Assembly (NCBI GenBank): GCA_900548345.1
Contig: URKA01000039.1
Location: forward strand, 1-27,382
Length of the DNA stretch: 27,382 nt
Origin: an uncultured Paraprevotella sp.
GTDB lineage: Bacteria > Bacteroidota > Bacteroidia > Bacteroidales > Bacteroidaceae
Direction: 5' to 3'
Within the stretch, counting starts at the first letter, position 1, and each line of letters starts with the position of its first letter. The notes beneath the pieces are model-generated. The model saw only the letters and a list, made by a program, of their open reading frames with translations. It was not told the DNA's origin and searched no databases. This document shows positions 1 through 8,498 of this stretch, in pieces. The translations under genes were made by a program, and so were the position numbers.

Positions 1-65
1 TTATTTAAAGCTATTTTTTGACCGAAACTCTTGCGTAGGTCTTAGAATTCCGCGTGCCATCGGGC

Positions 66-2033
66 TTATGCGTCGATATTGGCGTAGGTGGCGTTCTTTT
101 CGATGAATTCGCGACGCGGACCTACATCTTCACCCATCAGCATGGAGAATACATAGTCGGCACCTGCGGCATCTTCGATGGTCACCTGTTTCAGCAGGCG
201 CGTCTCAGGATTCATGGTGGTTTCCCACAGCTGTTCCGGATTCATCTCACCCAAACCTTTGTAGCGCTGTGTCGTGATACCTTGTTCCGAACCGTTGTTG
301 TATTGTTGCATGAAGCGCAGACGGTCGGCCTCCGTGTAGCAGTACTCCTCGATTTTGCCTTTCTTGCAACGGTAGAGGGGAGGAGTGGCGATGAACAAGT
401 GTCCGTTCTGAATCAGTTCCGGCATGTAGCGGTAGAACAAGGTCATGAGCAGGGTGTCGATGTGTGAACCGTCGACATCGGCATCGGTCATGATAATCAC
501 CTTGTAGTAGCGTAGCTTCTCATAGTTGGCTTCCTTGCTGTCTTCTCCGAGGCCGTAGCGTACGCCCAGTGCCTGTATGATATTGTTCACCTCTTCGTGT
601 TCGAAGGCTTTGTGCCACATGACGCGCTCTACGTTGAAGATTTTACCGCGGATGGGGAGGATAGCCTGATACTGGCGGCTTCGTCCGCTCTTGGCGGAAC
701 CTCCTGCGGAGTCACCCTCGACAATGAACAGTTCACATTTGGCGGGGTCTTTGTCGGAGCAGTCTGCCAGCTTTCCGGGCATGCCGCCACCCGACATCGG
801 GCTTTTGCGCTGCACGCTTTCCCGTGCCTTTCGTGCTGCCACACGTGCCGTAGCGGCAAGGATGACCTTGTCGACAATGAGTTTCGCTTCTTTGGGATGC
901 TCCTCAAGGTAGTAGCTCAACGCTTCGCCCACAGCCTGCTGTACGGCACCGGCCACCTCACTATTGCCCAGTTTGGTTTTGGTCTGTCCTTCAAACTGCG
1001 GTTCGGCTACCTTGATGGAGATGACTGCGGTGAGGCCTTCGCGGAAGTCTTCGCCGGAGATTTCCACCTTGTTCTTGGCCAGTTTCTCCAGTTCCTTGCT
1101 GTATTCGTCCTCAGCGTATTTCTTCAGCGTGCGGGTCAGCGCCATACGGAAACCCGTCAGGTGTGTACCGCCTTCAATGGTATTGATGTTGTTGACGTAG
1201 GAGTGTATGTTTTCCGTATAGCCGTTGTTGTACATGACAGCCACTTCGATGGGCACGCCCTGCTTTTCAGTGTTCAGGTAAATCACGTCGTCGAAGAGGT
1301 GGATACGGCTGGAGTCGATGTAGCGTACGAACTCCTTCAGACCGTTCTTGCTGTAGAATATCTCCTGTCGGGGCTGTCCGTTTTCATCCTTCTCGCGCAT
1401 GTCGGTCAGTGTGATGGTGATGCCGGCATTCAGGAAAGCCAGTTCGCGCATGCGGTTGGCCAGGATGTCGTATTTGTATGTCGTCGTGATGAAGATGCTG
1501 CCGTCGGGCCAGAACTGCTGGCGCGTGCCACGCAACTCGGTTTCTCCGATTATCTTTACCGGATAGAGCGGTTTGCCGCATTCGTATTCCTGCTGGTAAA
1601 TCTTTCCGTCGCGGAATACTTGTGACATCATGTGGGTGGATAGGGCGTTCACGCAAGATACACCCACACCGTGGAGACCTCCGGAAACCTTATAAGAGCC
1701 TTTGTCGAACTTACCGCCGGCATGCAGTACGGTCATGACGACCTCAAGTGCCGATTTATGTTCTTTCTCGTGCATGTCCACGGGAATACCGCGGCCGTTG
1801 TCCTGCACGGTGATTGAATTATCTTCGTTGATAGTGACTTCGATGTGCGTACAATAGCCGGCGAGTGCCTCGTCGATAGAGTTGTCCACTGTTTCATATA
1901 CCAAATGGTGCAGACCTTTCTCGCTGATGTCGCCGATGTACATCGCAGGACGTTTGCGCACCGCTTCCAGTCCTTCGAGAACCTGAATGCTACTGGCCGA
2001 ATAGTTAGTGCCTTTTATTTCTTCTTCTGACAT
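66..2033 (-). CDS. gyrB: DNA gyrase subunit B
   Basis: ATPase subunit of DNA gyrase, which with GyrA introduces negative supercoils in the cytoplasm. The 655-residue protein has the GHKL ATPase signatures in order: catalytic Glu47 with DN at 50-51, DNGRGIP at 78-84 and GGLHGVG at 118-124. The TOPRIM domain follows, with EGDSAGG at 438-444 and the metal-binding DADVDG at 516-521, and then the GyrB C-terminal motif QRYKGLGEMNP near 589-599. The length fits the short GyrB of Bacteroidetes, which lacks the insertion found in E. coli GyrB. The IFNVER and QAILPIRGK segments favour GyrB over ParE, although the two are close paralogs. The ATG is preceded by a perfect TAnnTTTG box with a leader of about 20 nt. 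A terminator separates it from the upstream S46 gene, so it is probably monocistronic. Confidence 0.97.
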   Translation of the reverse strand: MSEEEIKGTNYSASSIQVLEGLEAVRKRPAMYIGDISEKGLHHLVYETVDNSIDEALAGYCTHIEVTINEDNSITVQDNGRGIPVDMHEKEHKSALEVVMTVLHAGGKFDKGSYKVSGGLHGVGVSCVNALSTHMMSQVFRDGKIYQQEYECGKPLYPVKIIGETELRGTRQQFWPDGSIFITTTYKYDILANRMRELAFLNAGITITLTDMREKDENGQPRQEIFYSKNGLKEFVRYIDSSRIHLFDDVIYLNTEKQGVPIEVAVMYNNGYTENIHSYVNNINTIEGGTHLTGFRMALTRTLKKYAEDEYSKELEKLAKNKVEISGEDFREGLTAVISIKVAEPQFEGQTKTKLGNSEVAGAVQQAVGEALSYYLEEHPKEAKLIVDKVILAATARVAARKARESVQRKSPMSGGGMPGKLADCSDKDPAKCELFIVEGDSAGGSAKSGRSRQYQAILPIRGKIFNVERVMWHKAFEHEEVNNIIQALGVRYGLGEDSKEANYEKLRYYKVIIMTDADVDGSHIDTLLMTLFYRYMPELIQNGHLFIATPPLYRCKKGKIEEYCYTEADRLRFMQQYNNGSEQGITTQRYKGLGEMNPEQLWETTMNPETRLLKQVTIEDAAGADYVFSMLMGEDVGPRREFIEKNATYANIDA

Positions 2034-2059
2034 AGTTTTAATGCGTTCATATTAATATG

Positions 2060-2067
2060 CAAATATA
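2060..2067 (-). promoter_or_regulatory. gyrB promoter, -7 box
   Basis: Read on the minus strand this is TATATTTG, a perfect match to the Bacteroides -7 consensus TAnnTTTG. It lies 26 nt before the gyrB ATG. No clear TTTG -33 element is visible at 19-21 nt upstream. Confidence 0.65.
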
Positions 2068-2103
2068 GCAAAACTTTGGGAAACACATGCAGGAAAACAC
2101 TAA

Positions 2104-2136
2104 AAAGTCCTTGCCCATGAACCGGGCAAGGACTTT
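2104..2136 (-). terminator. Rho-independent terminator after the S46 peptidase operon
   Basis: A perfect 13-bp inverted repeat (AAAGTCCTTGCCC at 2104-2116, its complement at 2124-2136) encloses a 7-nt loop. On the minus strand the stem ends in a run of five T. It lies about 100 nt past the S46 stop codon and before the gyrB promoter, so it should end the flippase-DUF389-S46 transcript. Confidence 0.85.
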
Positions 2137-2234
2137 CCGTATGTTGTGGTCAGAAGGCTGGGCTGGGGTGCCCCGGAGTGCGTCCTATAGTTTTTTTGTA
2201 TTGTTTTTAGGTTGCATATAGTCCGTCTGTCCGC

Positions 2235-4373
2235 TCATTTGATGCCCACTTCACGGATGAGGCGTTCGGCTCCTCCCCAGCGGTCGATGATATAGAGCAC
2301 GAAGCGGATGTCCACACCGATACAACGTGTGAGTTCCTGCGTGAAGCTGATGTCGTTGCTCATCGCGTCCCAGTTTCCGTCGAAGGCCAGACCAATCAGT
2401 TCGCCTTTGCCGTTGAACATCGGGCTGCCTGAGTTTCCTCCGGTGATGTCATTGTTTGTCAGGAAGCAGAGTTGCAGTTCCTGGCTGTTCTTGTCGGCAT
2501 ACACGCCGAAGTCGTTCTGCTCGAAGAGTTGCTTCACTTCCGGCTCCACTACATAGTCCTTGTTGGTCCCGCTCTGCGCGATTTTGGCAAGGATGCTCGG
2601 TGCGGTGGTGAAATAATCCTGGTGTCCGGCCGCGCTGGTATAGTCGTTCACGAAGCCATAGCTGAGACGCATGGTGGAGTTGGCATCGGAATAGTGCGGA
2701 ATCTCGATGTCCATCTCAAGGATGGCCTGACAGAGTGCGCGCTCGTTCTCCGAAATCAGCTTGTTCTCCGGCAGTGTCTGCTTGGTGAGGTCGCCCATCA
2801 ACTTCGTGATGCTCTTCAGGCACACAATGGCAGGGTCGTTCTCAATCACCTCTTTTTCGGGACGTGTGGAGATGCAGGCCGTGTCGGCCAGCAACGTCCG
2901 GTTGAAGATGTCATCCACGTAAGCCCGTGTGTTGTTGCCGTATTGCTCGCGTATGGTCGTGTAGAAGTCCGGCAAATAACGTGTATCCACCTGTTTGGCG
3001 TAGTTGTCGATGAGTGCGGCCATGGTTTCCTTGTCCACTTCCAGGTTCCAGTCCTTGTATTGGGTGCGCAGGCGGTCTTCCGCGCTTTTGCCGTACAGGT
3101 AGAGGCGTGCTACTCTCAGGATGTCGGGTCCTCCGAGGAAGGACTCAGACATGAAGCGCAGGGCACGGTAGGCATCCTTGCGTTGGGCATACGCCTTTTC
3201 GAGTGTGGGCAGGACATTGCCGAAGCGTTTCTTCGTGTCTTTGTTCATCTGCAGCCATTCGCCGATACGTTTCTCCTTTTCCTGTTTCTGTTCCACTACT
3301 TTCAGTTCCTTCAGGGCCTTGTTCATGCCGATGCTGTTCTTCCAGTAATTGGAACTTTGGGCATATTTGGCGGCATACTGCAGGCGGATGGCCGGGTCGC
3401 TCTCCATCCACTTTTTCCAGACGTCCTGTTTTACGCCGCGCACGTTGATACGGGCTTCGTTCTCATCGTCCATACGTTCGGTAATGCCGAAGGAGGACAG
3501 GTAGCGGTTGGTGCTGCCCGGATAACCGATGGTCATGCAATAGTCTCCTTTCCGGAAACCGTCGACCGAAATCTTTGCATACCGTTCCGCTTTCATCGGC
3601 CGGTTTTCCGGACTGTACTCTGCCGGCTCGTTCTTGTCATTCGTGTAGATACGGAACACGCTGAAGTCGCAAGTCTGCCGGGGCCACATCCAGTTATCGG
3701 TTTCACCGCCGAACTTGCCGAGGCTCTGAGGGGGTGCGAACACGAGCCGTATGTCATCGTATCGTTTGTAGACGTTGGCATAGAAAGCGTTTCCCGTGTA
3801 ATAAGGGGATACGTCACAAATCATGTCGGGATACTTCTCATAGTATTCTTTCTCTATGGTGCCGCAGATAGAGTCGAGACATTTCCAGCGCCAAGTTTCC
3901 TTTCCGGTTGCGCCCATCTTCTTAATCTTCTTGGCGTTCTTCTTGTATTCCTTGTCCAAAGCCTTCTGCACCCGTTCGGTCACATCGTCCGTGCGTTGCA
4001 GGATGTTGACGAACAGGTCCTTTGCCGGAAGCTCATCGGAGAGTTCCTTGGCCACGAAGCCGTTTTTCAGGATGTCGTTGTCGGGTGTGGCAAGGCTCTG
4101 TATGTTTCCGAATCCGCAGTGGTGGTTGGTGAATACCAGTCCGTCGGGAGATACGATGACACCCGAACAGAACCCGCCGAAGCTGACCACGGCATCTTTC
4201 AGTGAAGTGCCGTCGGGGTTGTACAGTTCCTTTTCGTTCATCTCCAGTCCCAGTCCTTTCATGATTTTCATGCTCGAAGGTGTGATGTGGCTGAGCATCC
4301 ACATGCCTTCGTCTGCTTTTGCGTTGCCCATACAACAGGCAAGGGCGAGTAAAGCCAATAGTTTCTGTTTCAT
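2235..4373 (-). CDS. S46 family dipeptidyl-peptidase, DPP7 type
   Basis: Periplasmic serine exopeptidase that releases dipeptides from oligopeptide N-termini, supplying peptides to asaccharolytic or proteolytic metabolism. Residues 1-20 are a signal peptide ending GNAKA. The chymotrypsin-like triad is visible: His in TNHHCG near 84-85, Asp in the GGETDNWMW region, and Ser648 in GGNSGSP. The 712-residue length and Ser648 match Porphyromonas gingivalis DPP7 as I recall it. The residue 18 positions after the catalytic Ser is Gly666. DPP11 enzymes carry Arg there to bind acidic P1 side chains, so Gly points to the DPP7 type with hydrophobic P1 preference. The final I/V-rich helix is typical of the family. 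It follows the DUF389 gene by 18 bp and is the last gene of its operon. Confidence 0.93.
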   Translation of the reverse strand: MKQKLLALLALACCMGNAKADEGMWMLSHITPSSMKIMKGLGLEMNEKELYNPDGTSLKDAVVSFGGFCSGVIVSPDGLVFTNHHCGFGNIQSLATPDNDILKNGFVAKELSDELPAKDLFVNILQRTDDVTERVQKALDKEYKKNAKKIKKMGATGKETWRWKCLDSICGTIEKEYYEKYPDMICDVSPYYTGNAFYANVYKRYDDIRLVFAPPQSLGKFGGETDNWMWPRQTCDFSVFRIYTNDKNEPAEYSPENRPMKAERYAKISVDGFRKGDYCMTIGYPGSTNRYLSSFGITERMDDENEARINVRGVKQDVWKKWMESDPAIRLQYAAKYAQSSNYWKNSIGMNKALKELKVVEQKQEKEKRIGEWLQMNKDTKKRFGNVLPTLEKAYAQRKDAYRALRFMSESFLGGPDILRVARLYLYGKSAEDRLRTQYKDWNLEVDKETMAALIDNYAKQVDTRYLPDFYTTIREQYGNNTRAYVDDIFNRTLLADTACISTRPEKEVIENDPAIVCLKSITKLMGDLTKQTLPENKLISENERALCQAILEMDIEIPHYSDANSTMRLSYGFVNDYTSAAGHQDYFTTAPSILAKIAQSGTNKDYVVEPEVKQLFEQNDFGVYADKNSQELQLCFLTNNDITGGNSGSPMFNGKGELIGLAFDGNWDAMSNDISFTQELTRCIGVDIRFVLYIIDRWGGAERLIREVGIK

Positions 4374-4391
4374 TATGTTTTTATTAAACGG

Positions 4392-5789
4392 TTATTTTTT
4401 CTTGATTCCTGTGTTTTGTTCCGTAATCAGCCGTATGTCCGAAGTCTTCAGACGTGTGCCGAGCCAACCTTCCATACGTGTGCGGTTTTCCTGACTCATT
4501 TTCTTGTTCAGGGTTATATATACGATGGTTACGGAGTCGCTCCGGAGTGTGTCGCCGACTTCATACGCCAGGGTGTGGGCGATGCTTATCCGGTTTACCT
4601 CCGGATACAGTGCCTTTATTTCTTCACCGACGGCTTTTGCCCGTGTGTCGGCCGACTGGTATCGGTTCAGTTGTCTTTCGAGTTCTTTGGCCCGTTGCTG
4701 TTCGTTGGCTAACAATTGTGCGTTCTTGTCGGCCGATTTCAGGGCCGGATCGTTAAGCATGGACTTCAGGTCGTTGGCATTCAGGTTCTTTGTTCCTTGT
4801 ACGATACACAGATGAGTGTCTTTCAGGCCGAAGTTCTCCAGCAGTCCCTGCATTTTGTCCATGTCTTTTTCGGGTATTTCCTCTCCCAGGGTGACGATGC
4901 GTATTTCGCGTTTCCGGTAATTGATTTCCTTGGCGATGACCTGTGTCTGTTCGGAGGTGATGACCTGTGCGACGAAGTTGTTGGCTTTGGTTGTGAACAC
5001 ATTCTCGGCTACTAACATATAGGTGAGGACAGTGGCCGGCAGCATGGTCAGCACGGTAATCGTGATGATGATGTGTTTCACGCGTTTCTCGCGCTGTTTG
5101 TCCACGAACACTTTCTTCTTGAAGTCCATGATGTTGACACCGATGAAAGTGGCCACGCTGATGAATATCGTATTAATCAGATAGAGGTAGAATGCTCCCG
5201 CGGCATAGAGCCAGTTTCCTGTAGCCAGTCCGAAACCGGTGGTGCAGAGGGGGGGCATCAATGCGGTGGCTATGGCCACGCCGGGGATGACGTTGCCGCT
5301 GCGCTGTCCGGTGCTGCACAGGGCTACGATGCCCGCCATGCCGCCGAATAGGGCGATGAGCACGTCGTAGATGGTGGGCGAGGTGCGCGCCAGCAGTTCC
5401 GACTGAGCCTCGGCGATGGGGGTGATGGCAAAATAGAATGTGGCGGTGAGTACACTGAACAGGGTGGCTGTGGCGAAGCTCCTGACTGCACGTTTCAGCA
5501 GTTCGAAGTCATTGATGCCCACGCTGAGTCCCATGCCCACAATCGGTCCCATGAGCGGTGAGATAAGCATGGCACCGATGATGACCGCCGCCGAGTTGGT
5601 GTTCAGTCCCAGCGAGGCTACGAAGATGGCGAAGATGAGAATCCACAGGTTGGCTCCACGGAAGTCTATGCCCGCCTTGATGGAGGCGATGGTTTCTTCT
5701 TCGGGGGCCTTGTCGGCTTTCAGGCTCAACAAGCCTCTCAACGCTTGTTTGAATGCGGAACTGTTGCTTTGATTGTTGTTCATTTCCAT
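4392..5789 (-). CDS. DUF389 (TIGR00341-type) membrane protein
   Basis: Inner-membrane protein of unknown function. From the ATG at 5789 it has 465 residues; a second in-frame ATG lies at 5783. I chose 5789 because an upstream start at 5855 would overlap the flippase gene. About seven hydrophobic segments span roughly residues 28-260, including the conserved AAVIIGAMLISPLMGPIVG and a proline-rich ALMPPLCTTGFGLA. These are hallmarks of DUF389. A C-terminal soluble part of about 200 residues contains a charged, Gln-rich probable coiled coil (near AQLLANEQQRAKELERQ). It starts 10 bp after the flippase stop codon and is followed after 18 bp by the S46 peptidase, so the three genes are probably co-transcribed. 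The biochemical role is not known. Confidence 0.88.
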   Translation of the reverse strand: MEMNNNQSNSSAFKQALRGLLSLKADKAPEEETIASIKAGIDFRGANLWILIFAIFVASLGLNTNSAAVIIGAMLISPLMGPIVGMGLSVGINDFELLKRAVRSFATATLFSVLTATFYFAITPIAEAQSELLARTSPTIYDVLIALFGGMAGIVALCSTGQRSGNVIPGVAIATALMPPLCTTGFGLATGNWLYAAGAFYLYLINTIFISVATFIGVNIMDFKKKVFVDKQREKRVKHIIITITVLTMLPATVLTYMLVAENVFTTKANNFVAQVITSEQTQVIAKEINYRKREIRIVTLGEEIPEKDMDKMQGLLENFGLKDTHLCIVQGTKNLNANDLKSMLNDPALKSADKNAQLLANEQQRAKELERQLNRYQSADTRAKAVGEEIKALYPEVNRISIAHTLAYEVGDTLRSDSVTIVYITLNKKMSQENRTRMEGWLGTRLKTSDIRLITEQNTGIKKK

Positions 5790-5799
5790 GTATTCAGAT

Positions 5800-7302
5800 T
5801 TAATGTTTTCGGAAATATTTGCCCACCACAGGCAGGTTGCCTGCCGGAAGGTCATGGTAAAGGATATGTCCGGTGAAGAGTGCGACCAGCACGGTGTTGA
5901 TGCCGATTCGTGCCCATGCGGGCCATTCCTGCGGCAGCATGCTCATGATGGCATAGAAGGCTCCGGCTATCAGCACGTATGCGCCGATGCTTTTCATGGG
6001 ATAGTCGATGGGATTCTTTTTCTGTCCCACCCACCAGGACAGTATCATGGATGTGGCGTATCCGGCAAATCCTCCCCAGGCACAGGCCATGTAGCCGTAG
6101 CGCGGGATAAAGGCGATGTTGACGGCGATGAGCACGGCGCAACCGGCCAGAGAGAACCATGTGCCCCATATCGTGCGGTCAATCAACTTGTACCAGAACG
6201 AGAGGTTGAAATACACGCCCATCATGATTTCGGCCGCCATGACGATGGGCACCACACGCAGGCCCTCCCAGTAGTCGGGACTGATGATGCGTTTGAGGAT
6301 GTCCATATATCCGATGACACACAAGAAGGCCAGCAGCGTGAAGATGATGAAGAACTTCATGGCCGTGGCGTAGGTCTGCTTGCTGTTCTTGTCGGCTGCC
6401 TTGCCGAACACGAAAGGCTCGTAGGCATAGCGGAAGGCCTGGGTTATCATGGCCATAATCATGGCTATCTTGACGCATGCGCCGTAAATGCCTAACTGCA
6501 CCTTGCCTTCTTCGGCGTCGCCGTACACTAACGGGAAAATCATCTTGTCGGCCGCCTGGTTCAGGATGCCGGCGATGCCTAAAACCAGTATGGGCCAGCT
6601 GTAGGCCAGCATGCGTTTCATCAGCTGCCTGTCGAAATGCCCCTTGCATGCCGCAGCCAGTTCGGGGATGAAGAACGGGGTGACGAGCACGGTGCATACA
6701 AGGTTCAGCCCGAAGGCATAGCCCACGCCCACGTCGGGCCGGTAGATGCAACCCACCTCATCGGGGAATGTCTCGTACAATCCGGGCAGCACGACGAAGT
6801 ACAATATATTGAGCGTGATGTTCAGCACGATAAATAACAGTTTCAGGGCGGCGAACTTCACGGGGCGTCCCTTGTAGCGCAACCAGGCAAAGGGGATAGC
6901 CTGAAAGGCGTCGACGGCCACGCACACGGCCATCATGCCCACGTATTCCGGATGGAGCGCATAGCCGAGGCTTCCGGCCACATGAGGAAGAAACAGGAGT
7001 ACGCATGCCACGAAAAACAGGGAGATGCCCCCCACGATGCCCAATGCGGTGGTGTAGACATCATGCGGACGCTCTTCCGTCTTGTTGGCAAAACGGAAGA
7101 ATGTGGTTTCCATTCCGCAGGTCAGGACGACCAGCACGAGTGCCACATAAGCATAAATGTTGGTGATGACACCGTATCCGCCGCTGGCCGCGGCCAGTTT
7201 GGCTGTGTAGATAGGTACGAGCAGATAGTTCAGGAAACGTCCCACGATGCTGCTCAGTCCGTATATGGCGGTGTCTTTCACCACCGATTTCAGTTCTGCC
7301 AT
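5800..7302 (-). CDS. Polysaccharide/lipid-linked oligosaccharide flippase (MATE/MVF superfamily)
   Basis: Integral membrane protein of 500 residues with 12-14 hydrophobic segments along its whole length. The N-terminus reads KDTAIYGLSSIVGRFLNYLL and is followed by VPIYT and a GYG segment. That is the classic start of the Wzx/RfbX-like polysaccharide transport family, which moves undecaprenyl-linked saccharides across the inner membrane. A central KRMLAYSWPILV followed by an N-x-x-A-D-K-x segment marks the start of the second half of the fold. No glycosyltransferases lie nearby, so it is not part of a visible capsule locus and its substrate cannot be stated. It is the first gene of an operon with DUF389 and the S46 peptidase, and has a perfect -7 box 22 nt before the ATG. 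Confidence 0.88.
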   Translation of the reverse strand: MAELKSVVKDTAIYGLSSIVGRFLNYLLVPIYTAKLAAASGGYGVITNIYAYVALVLVVLTCGMETTFFRFANKTEERPHDVYTTALGIVGGISLFFVACVLLFLPHVAGSLGYALHPEYVGMMAVCVAVDAFQAIPFAWLRYKGRPVKFAALKLLFIVLNITLNILYFVVLPGLYETFPDEVGCIYRPDVGVGYAFGLNLVCTVLVTPFFIPELAAACKGHFDRQLMKRMLAYSWPILVLGIAGILNQAADKMIFPLVYGDAEEGKVQLGIYGACVKIAMIMAMITQAFRYAYEPFVFGKAADKNSKQTYATAMKFFIIFTLLAFLCVIGYMDILKRIISPDYWEGLRVVPIVMAAEIMMGVYFNLSFWYKLIDRTIWGTWFSLAGCAVLIAVNIAFIPRYGYMACAWGGFAGYATSMILSWWVGQKKNPIDYPMKSIGAYVLIAGAFYAIMSMLPQEWPAWARIGINTVLVALFTGHILYHDLPAGNLPVVGKYFRKH

Positions 7303-7324
7303 CCGTTGAATATGTTAGTCTGTG

Positions 7325-7332
7325 CAAAGATA
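7325..7332 (-). promoter_or_regulatory. Flippase operon promoter, -7 box
   Basis: The minus strand reads TATCTTTG, a perfect TAnnTTTG match, 22 nt before the flippase ATG. No convincing -33 box is seen. The 22-bp repeat array at 7396-7479 lies about 64 bp upstream of it. Confidence 0.65.
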
Positions 7333-7395
7333 GTGTTTTTTCGCACTCGTTCTCCATTCCGGCCCATCTTTCGTTGCTTTGTGTCCGCGCCGGAT

Positions 7396-7479
7396 TTGTT
7401 GACCTGTGTGCGGTAAAATGCACACCTGTGACCGATGAAACGCACACAGGTGACCGATTCATCGGACACAGGTCAACAA
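7396..7479. repeat. 84-bp intergenic array of 22-bp units with 13-bp inverted ends
   Basis: The element begins TTGTTGACCTGTG (7396-7408) and ends with the exact reverse complement CACAGGTCAACAA (7467-7479). The word ACCTGTG occurs at 7402 and 7424, and its complement CACAGGT at 7445 and 7467, giving a 21-22 bp step. Cut at AC, the interior is about 3.5 tandem units of 22 bp; units 1 and 2 agree at about 17 of 22 positions and units 2 and 3 at about 16. GTGACCGAT is repeated at 7428 and 7450. A small hairpin CCGAT-TC-ATCGG lies inside. It sits between the lysO-like gene and the flippase promoter. It could be an intergenic repeat family, a structured 3' end or a regulator-binding array. Confidence 0.85.
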
Positions 7480-7550
7480 TTTCGGCTTTTTAAGTGCTTG
7501 ATTTTCAGTATCCTTTTTTGAGGCGGAAAAACACTCCTTTTCCGTCCGGT

Positions 7551-8477
7551 TTACAGTGAGCAGAAGAAGGGCACGAGGAACGGTACGGAGAAGTCCACGG
7601 CCAGTCCGTGCCATACGGAAACCGGAACGAATTGCGGGCCGCACACGCGTGAAATCACGGGCAGGGTGGTGTCGGCCGTGGTGGCACCACCTACCGAGAT
7701 GGGAGACAGCGGCCCGAAACCGCGCAGGAGAAACGGTGCAAGCAGAAGTGCGGTCAGCTCGCGCAAGATGTTGTACATAAGTGCCAGGGTACCCATTTCC
7801 GCCCCTTTCACTTCGGTTATCAATATGCCCGACAGGGAATAGTAGCCGAAGCCGGACCCGATGGCCAGACAGTCGGCTGCCGTGCGTGCCGGTAATAGGA
7901 ACGACGCCACCCATGCGCCGGCCCATGTGCCGGTTATCGTTACGGCAGGAAGCCACATCAGTCGTCGGTCGGTGTGGCGCAGACTCTGGCGCAGGCCGTC
8001 GTTCTGTCCGATGCCCAGGCCCACGCAGATTAGCAGGACGCATAAGGCCGCGAATCCCGCACCGGCAGGTATGCCGGTGAGCCAGCGGGCATGTCCGGCT
8101 ACGAGTCCGGCAGCAAAGAAGGCTACGATGACAAGGCTTCCCGCCAACTGTCCGAAGAGTTTCCTCCAACGTCCTTTCTCCGGTGGTGTGCCGGCCGGCA
8201 CGGGGCAGGATTCGGCCGTTGTCCGTGCCTTGCGCCACAGCCATAAGGCCGGAGCGGAACATCCTAAGGTGGTGAACACCACGAGCAAGGCCGCCTCCAG
8301 TCCCAGGCTGCCCAAGGAATGCATCAGCAGTGTATTGCCTCCCACTTCCGTTCCCATAAGAAAGAGCATGCACCATACCGCATACGTCATGATACGGTCG
8401 AGGCCGGGAACAGGGTGGCGGCGCAGAAGATATCCCACGGCTGCGCTTCCCCATAAGACAGATATGACGACAAACAT
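7551..8477 (-). CDS. lysO: LysO-family lysine exporter (DUF340/YbjE)
   Basis: Membrane protein of 308 residues with about eight hydrophobic segments. The conserved C-terminal core of the family is clear: a GSGFGYYSLSG segment followed by ILITE, then a GAE segment leading to MYNILRE, and later GGATTADTTLPVI. Characterised members (E. coli LysO, formerly YbjE) export L-lysine and toxic lysine analogues such as thialysine across the inner membrane. In Bacteroidetes the family is sometimes split into two genes, but here both halves are in one chain. It starts 21 bp after the stop codon of the SpmA/SpmB-like gene and is probably co-transcribed with it. A weak hairpin at 7524-7544 lies just past the stop codon. 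Confidence 0.88.
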   Translation of the reverse strand: MFVVISVLWGSAAVGYLLRRHPVPGLDRIMTYAVWCMLFLMGTEVGGNTLLMHSLGSLGLEAALLVVFTTLGCSAPALWLWRKARTTAESCPVPAGTPPEKGRWRKLFGQLAGSLVIVAFFAAGLVAGHARWLTGIPAGAGFAALCVLLICVGLGIGQNDGLRQSLRHTDRRLMWLPAVTITGTWAGAWVASFLLPARTAADCLAIGSGFGYYSLSGILITEVKGAEMGTLALMYNILRELTALLLAPFLLRGFGPLSPISVGGATTADTTLPVISRVCGPQFVPVSVWHGLAVDFSVPFLVPFFCSL

Positions 8478-8498
8478 CGGCAGACAGGTGATAAAGGG

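Noticed and set aside
1..60. Short minus-strand frame of 19 codons (MARGILRPTQ...)
   Set aside because: Too short to support, no promoter box seen, and it touches the window edge. Probably chance or 3' sequence after gyrB.
597..1625. Open frame of 342 codons on the plus strand opposite gyrB
   Set aside because: Antisense to a fully conserved GyrB with no family motif, promoter or start context of its own.
2472..4205. Open frame of 577 codons on the plus strand
   Set aside because: It lies wholly antisense to the S46 peptidase, whose motifs, length and catalytic residues are unambiguous. The translation has no recognisable domain and reads as a high-GC shadow.
7396..7479. Short CRISPR-like array
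   Set aside because: The 22-bp units are contiguous and degenerate, with no unique spacers and no cas genes nearby. The symmetry also inverts midway.
7524..7544. Terminator of the lysO-like gene
   Set aside because: A 7-bp stem CGGAAAA/TTTTCCG is present just past the stop codon, but no T-run follows on the minus strand, so I did not call it as a terminator.
7459..8454. Open frame of 331 codons overlapping the lysO-like gene in another frame
   Set aside because: Arg/Pro/His-rich translation typical of a GC-rich shadow frame; the LysO frame has the conserved family core.
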